From positions 1 to 5,970 of the forward strand of contig JASFEQ010000284.1 in assembly GCA_050124735.1 (NCBI GenBank): a stretch of DNA of 5,970 nt, read 5' to 3'. The notes beneath the pieces are model-generated. The model did no database searches. It had not been told where the DNA came from and was given only the letters and a program-made list of their open reading frames with translations. This stretch comes from JASFEQ01 sp050124735 (GTDB lineage Bacteria; Desulfobacterota; DSM-4660; Desulfatiglandales; HGW-15). Positions 4,550-5,970 of the stretch are shown here, piece by piece. Within the stretch, counting starts at the first letter, position 1; each line of letters opens with the position of its first letter. The position numbers and the translations under genes are program-made.

Positions 4550-5818
4550 TTATTCTTTAGATGGATCCGTTGCTTCCTTCGCCTTTCTCTCCTTTCGCAC
4601 CTGGTCAATTTCTTTGGACACCTTCAGACCGCGGGTGCGGAGGGAGAACCAGATGAGACGTTTGCGGTCCATGACAAAGAAACGTTTACCGTATTTGCGC
4701 AGCGCCCTCCGATTTATGGTAAATCCAAGGCCTGGCTGAGTGGGGGTCTCAAGTTTTCCGCGACCATGATAAAAAGGCGTTTCCAGAATGGCATCGCGCG
4801 CCTCCACGGTCCACCCTGGTGGGTTGATGGGATACTCCATTTGCTTTACATCAGCAAACCCGCTGGCTGCCATAAGCTGCATATTAACTGCGAGGCCAAT
4901 GCCATTGGTCCAGGTGTGTGGCGTGTAAAACAGCTCATGCTCGCGACAGAGCCTTGCCACTTCAATGGTCTGGGCGATGCCGCCAGCAAAGAGGGCATCT
5001 GGCTGAAAGATATGGTAGCAACGCCGTTCAATCATCATTTTCAGCTCTGGCAGTCCTGAGGTATGCAATTCTCCTCCGGCAATGGGCACTCGGCTATAGG
5101 CTGTCAGTGAACTGAGATCCTCGTAGGCATCCATGGGCAATGGTTCTTCCACCCAGCTAACACCCGCGTCCGCACACGCATCAGCAAAGCGTTTGGCGCG
5201 TTCCAGATCCCACAAAGGCGCGTCACCGATTATGGTAACCCTCCAGCCTTGGTTGGCATCCACTGCTATATTCATCTTGTCGCCCACAGCTTTGGCAGTT
5301 TCCACCACCTGTTGTATGTCTAAGGTTTCATCAAAGTCATGGACCCGTAGCTTTATTGTGCCAAATCCCTCTGCGAGTCGGGTTTCTGCTTCTTCAATTC
5401 TCTCTTCCGGTCTCTTCACTTCACCTGTTGAGGCATAGAGCTCTATAGTGCAGGGTTGTCCACCCAGAAGCGCATAGACAGGCTTATCCGCCAGCTTACC
5501 TTTGATGTCCCAAAAGGCGGGTTCAATCCAGTAGTTTTTCCACCCCAGATATGACATCTCCCGCAGCCGTTGTTGAATGAGAGTAATGTCTGTAGCGTCC
5601 TCTCCAATCAGGTAGGGGCCCAGGAGCTCGCCGAGACCCGCGCGCTCTCTACCCATGGCGGGGCCAGCGCTATATCCCACCACCCCATCGTCAGTGATCA
5701 CCTTGACCAGGGTAAATCGGTTTTCGGTCTGTGGAAAGCCTGGTATCCAGCTGGGATAAAAAGGTGCAGGCAAGGGGATTGCCACATGAAATAACTCAAT
5801 ACGGGCGATTGTGCTCAT
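4550..5818 (-). CDS. Mandelate racemase/muconate lactonizing enzyme-type enolase superfamily protein, putative sugar- or hydroxy-acid dehydratase
   Basis: Magnesium-dependent enzyme expected to abstract the proton alpha to a carboxylate, most often leading to dehydration of an acid sugar or tartrate-like acid. Residues 1-125 are the N-terminal capping domain (GVVGYSAGP, then the IEPAFWDIKGKLADKPVYALLGG block) and 126-370 the (beta/alpha)7-beta barrel. Metal ligands are D187 (AVDAN), E224 (WVEEP) and E250 (AGGE). The MR-subgroup His-Asp dyad is H301 (YTPHTW) with D274 (FQPDALFAGG), and E328 (MEYP) matches MR E317. The second-strand motif is K156-L-R158, so arginine replaces the second lysine of KxK. 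A basic, charged tail (about 375-422) extends beyond the usual barrel end. ATG at 5818 has GGAGG ten bases upstream. It begins 49 bases after the rpiA-like stop and is followed by the PLP enzyme, suggesting an operon. Substrate unknown; racemase activity is less likely without KxK. Confidence 0.9.
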   Translation of the reverse strand: MSTIARIELFHVAIPLPAPFYPSWIPGFPQTENRFTLVKVITDDGVVGYSAGPAMGRERAGLGELLGPYLIGEDATDITLIQQRLREMSYLGWKNYWIEPAFWDIKGKLADKPVYALLGGQPCTIELYASTGEVKRPEERIEEAETRLAEGFGTIKLRVHDFDETLDIQQVVETAKAVGDKMNIAVDANQGWRVTIIGDAPLWDLERAKRFADACADAGVSWVEEPLPMDAYEDLSSLTAYSRVPIAGGELHTSGLPELKMMIERRCYHIFQPDALFAGGIAQTIEVARLCREHELFYTPHTWTNGIGLAVNMQLMAASGFADVKQMEYPINPPGWTVEARDAILETPFYHGRGKLETPTQPGLGFTINRRALRKYGKRFFVMDRKRLIWFSLRTRGLKVSKEIDQVRKERKAKEATDPSKE

Positions 5819-5828
5819 AAGAAACTAT

Positions 5829-5833
5829 CCTCC
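5829..5833 (-). promoter_or_regulatory. Ribosome binding site of the enolase-superfamily gene
   Basis: Minus-strand GGAGG lies ten bases before the ATG at 5818-5816, a slightly long but workable spacing that supports this start. The 5819-5867 gap otherwise holds only a 6-bp stem (5854-5859/5863-5868) with a three-base loop, beginning at the last base of the upstream stop codon and lacking a T-tract. Confidence 0.7.
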
Positions 5834-5867
5834 AAAGATCATGACGTTTACATGGCTCTCAGAGAAC

Positions 5868-5970
5868 CTAACGAATCAGGTGATCGGCCCCGGTGGGCGT
5901 ACCGACGATCGCCTCCTGCGCAATGTCCAGGAATAGTCCATGGCCCAGGACGCCTGGAATAGAATCAAGC
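5868..5970 (-). CDS. rpiA: Ribose-5-phosphate isomerase A-like protein, C-terminal fragment
   Basis: Last 33 codons and TAG stop of a minus-strand gene whose start lies beyond the right edge. The visible peptide contains IPGVLGHGLFLDIAQEAIVG followed by TPTGADHLIR. This fits the conserved C-terminal RpiA motif, IPGVxxxGLF then hydrophobic strand then VGTPxG. RpiA interconverts ribose-5-phosphate and ribulose-5-phosphate in the cytoplasm (pentose phosphate pathway). The catalytic residues lie upstream and cannot be checked. The stop is 49 bases before the enolase-superfamily start on the same strand, so it is probably the previous gene of one transcription unit. The identification rests on a short stretch. 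Confidence 0.75.
   Translation of the reverse strand, partial: LDSIPGVLGHGLFLDIAQEAIVGTPTGADHLIR

Noticed and set aside
4490..5059. 189-codon plus-strand ORF opposite the enolase-superfamily gene
   Set aside because: It is antisense to conserved catalytic residues of the real gene and its translation is not protein-family-like.
5854..5868. Terminator after the rpiA-like gene
   Set aside because: Only six pairs with a three-base loop and no T-tract; read-through into the enolase-superfamily gene seems more likely.

Overview
The window looks like ordinary chromosome of a Gram-negative-type bacterium with mid-range GC content. The M23 endopeptidase, with its characteristic N-terminal beta region and C-terminal LytM domain, resembles proteins I associate with Desulfobacterota (deltaproteobacteria). 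That assignment is an inference from protein style only. I see no phage, plasmid, transposase, CRISPR, rRNA or tRNA signature.

Layout. Left block, plus strand: the 3' part of a zinc-dependent M23 peptidoglycan endopeptidase (2-892, 5' end outside the window), then 95 bases later a complete CUT1-type sugar/polyol ABC transporter ATPase (988-2091) with no permease or binding protein beside it. Right block, minus strand, in order of transcription: the C-terminal end of a ribose-5-phosphate isomerase A-like gene (5970-5868), a mandelate racemase/enolase-superfamily sugar- or hydroxy-acid dehydratase-like enzyme (5818-4550), a PLP fold-type II serine/hydroxyaspartate/threonine dehydratase-like enzyme (4490-3528), a structured 384-base intergenic region, and an NAD-dependent tartrate/D-malate dehydrogenase (3143-2088). 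The two blocks meet tail to tail: the TAA of the ABC ATPase and the TAG of the dehydrogenase share the four bases 2088-2091.

How the genes may work together. The three complete minus-strand enzymes belong to families acting on small hydroxylated acids. MR-type enolases dehydrate aldonate/tartrate-like acids, hydroxyaspartate ammonia-lyases form oxaloacetate, and the DmlA/TtuC family converts tartrate or D-malate. All can feed oxaloacetate or pyruvate, so a catabolic cluster for C4 hydroxy acids is a reasonable hypothesis, not a demonstrated pathway. The orphan ABC ATPase could energise an importer encoded elsewhere.

The least ordinary DNA is the 3144-3527 gap. It holds nested long inverted repeats, compact GC-rich hairpins, and two mutually exclusive pairings of one segment, lying upstream of the dehydrogenase gene. 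It may be a mobile REP/MITE-like insertion or a structured leader.
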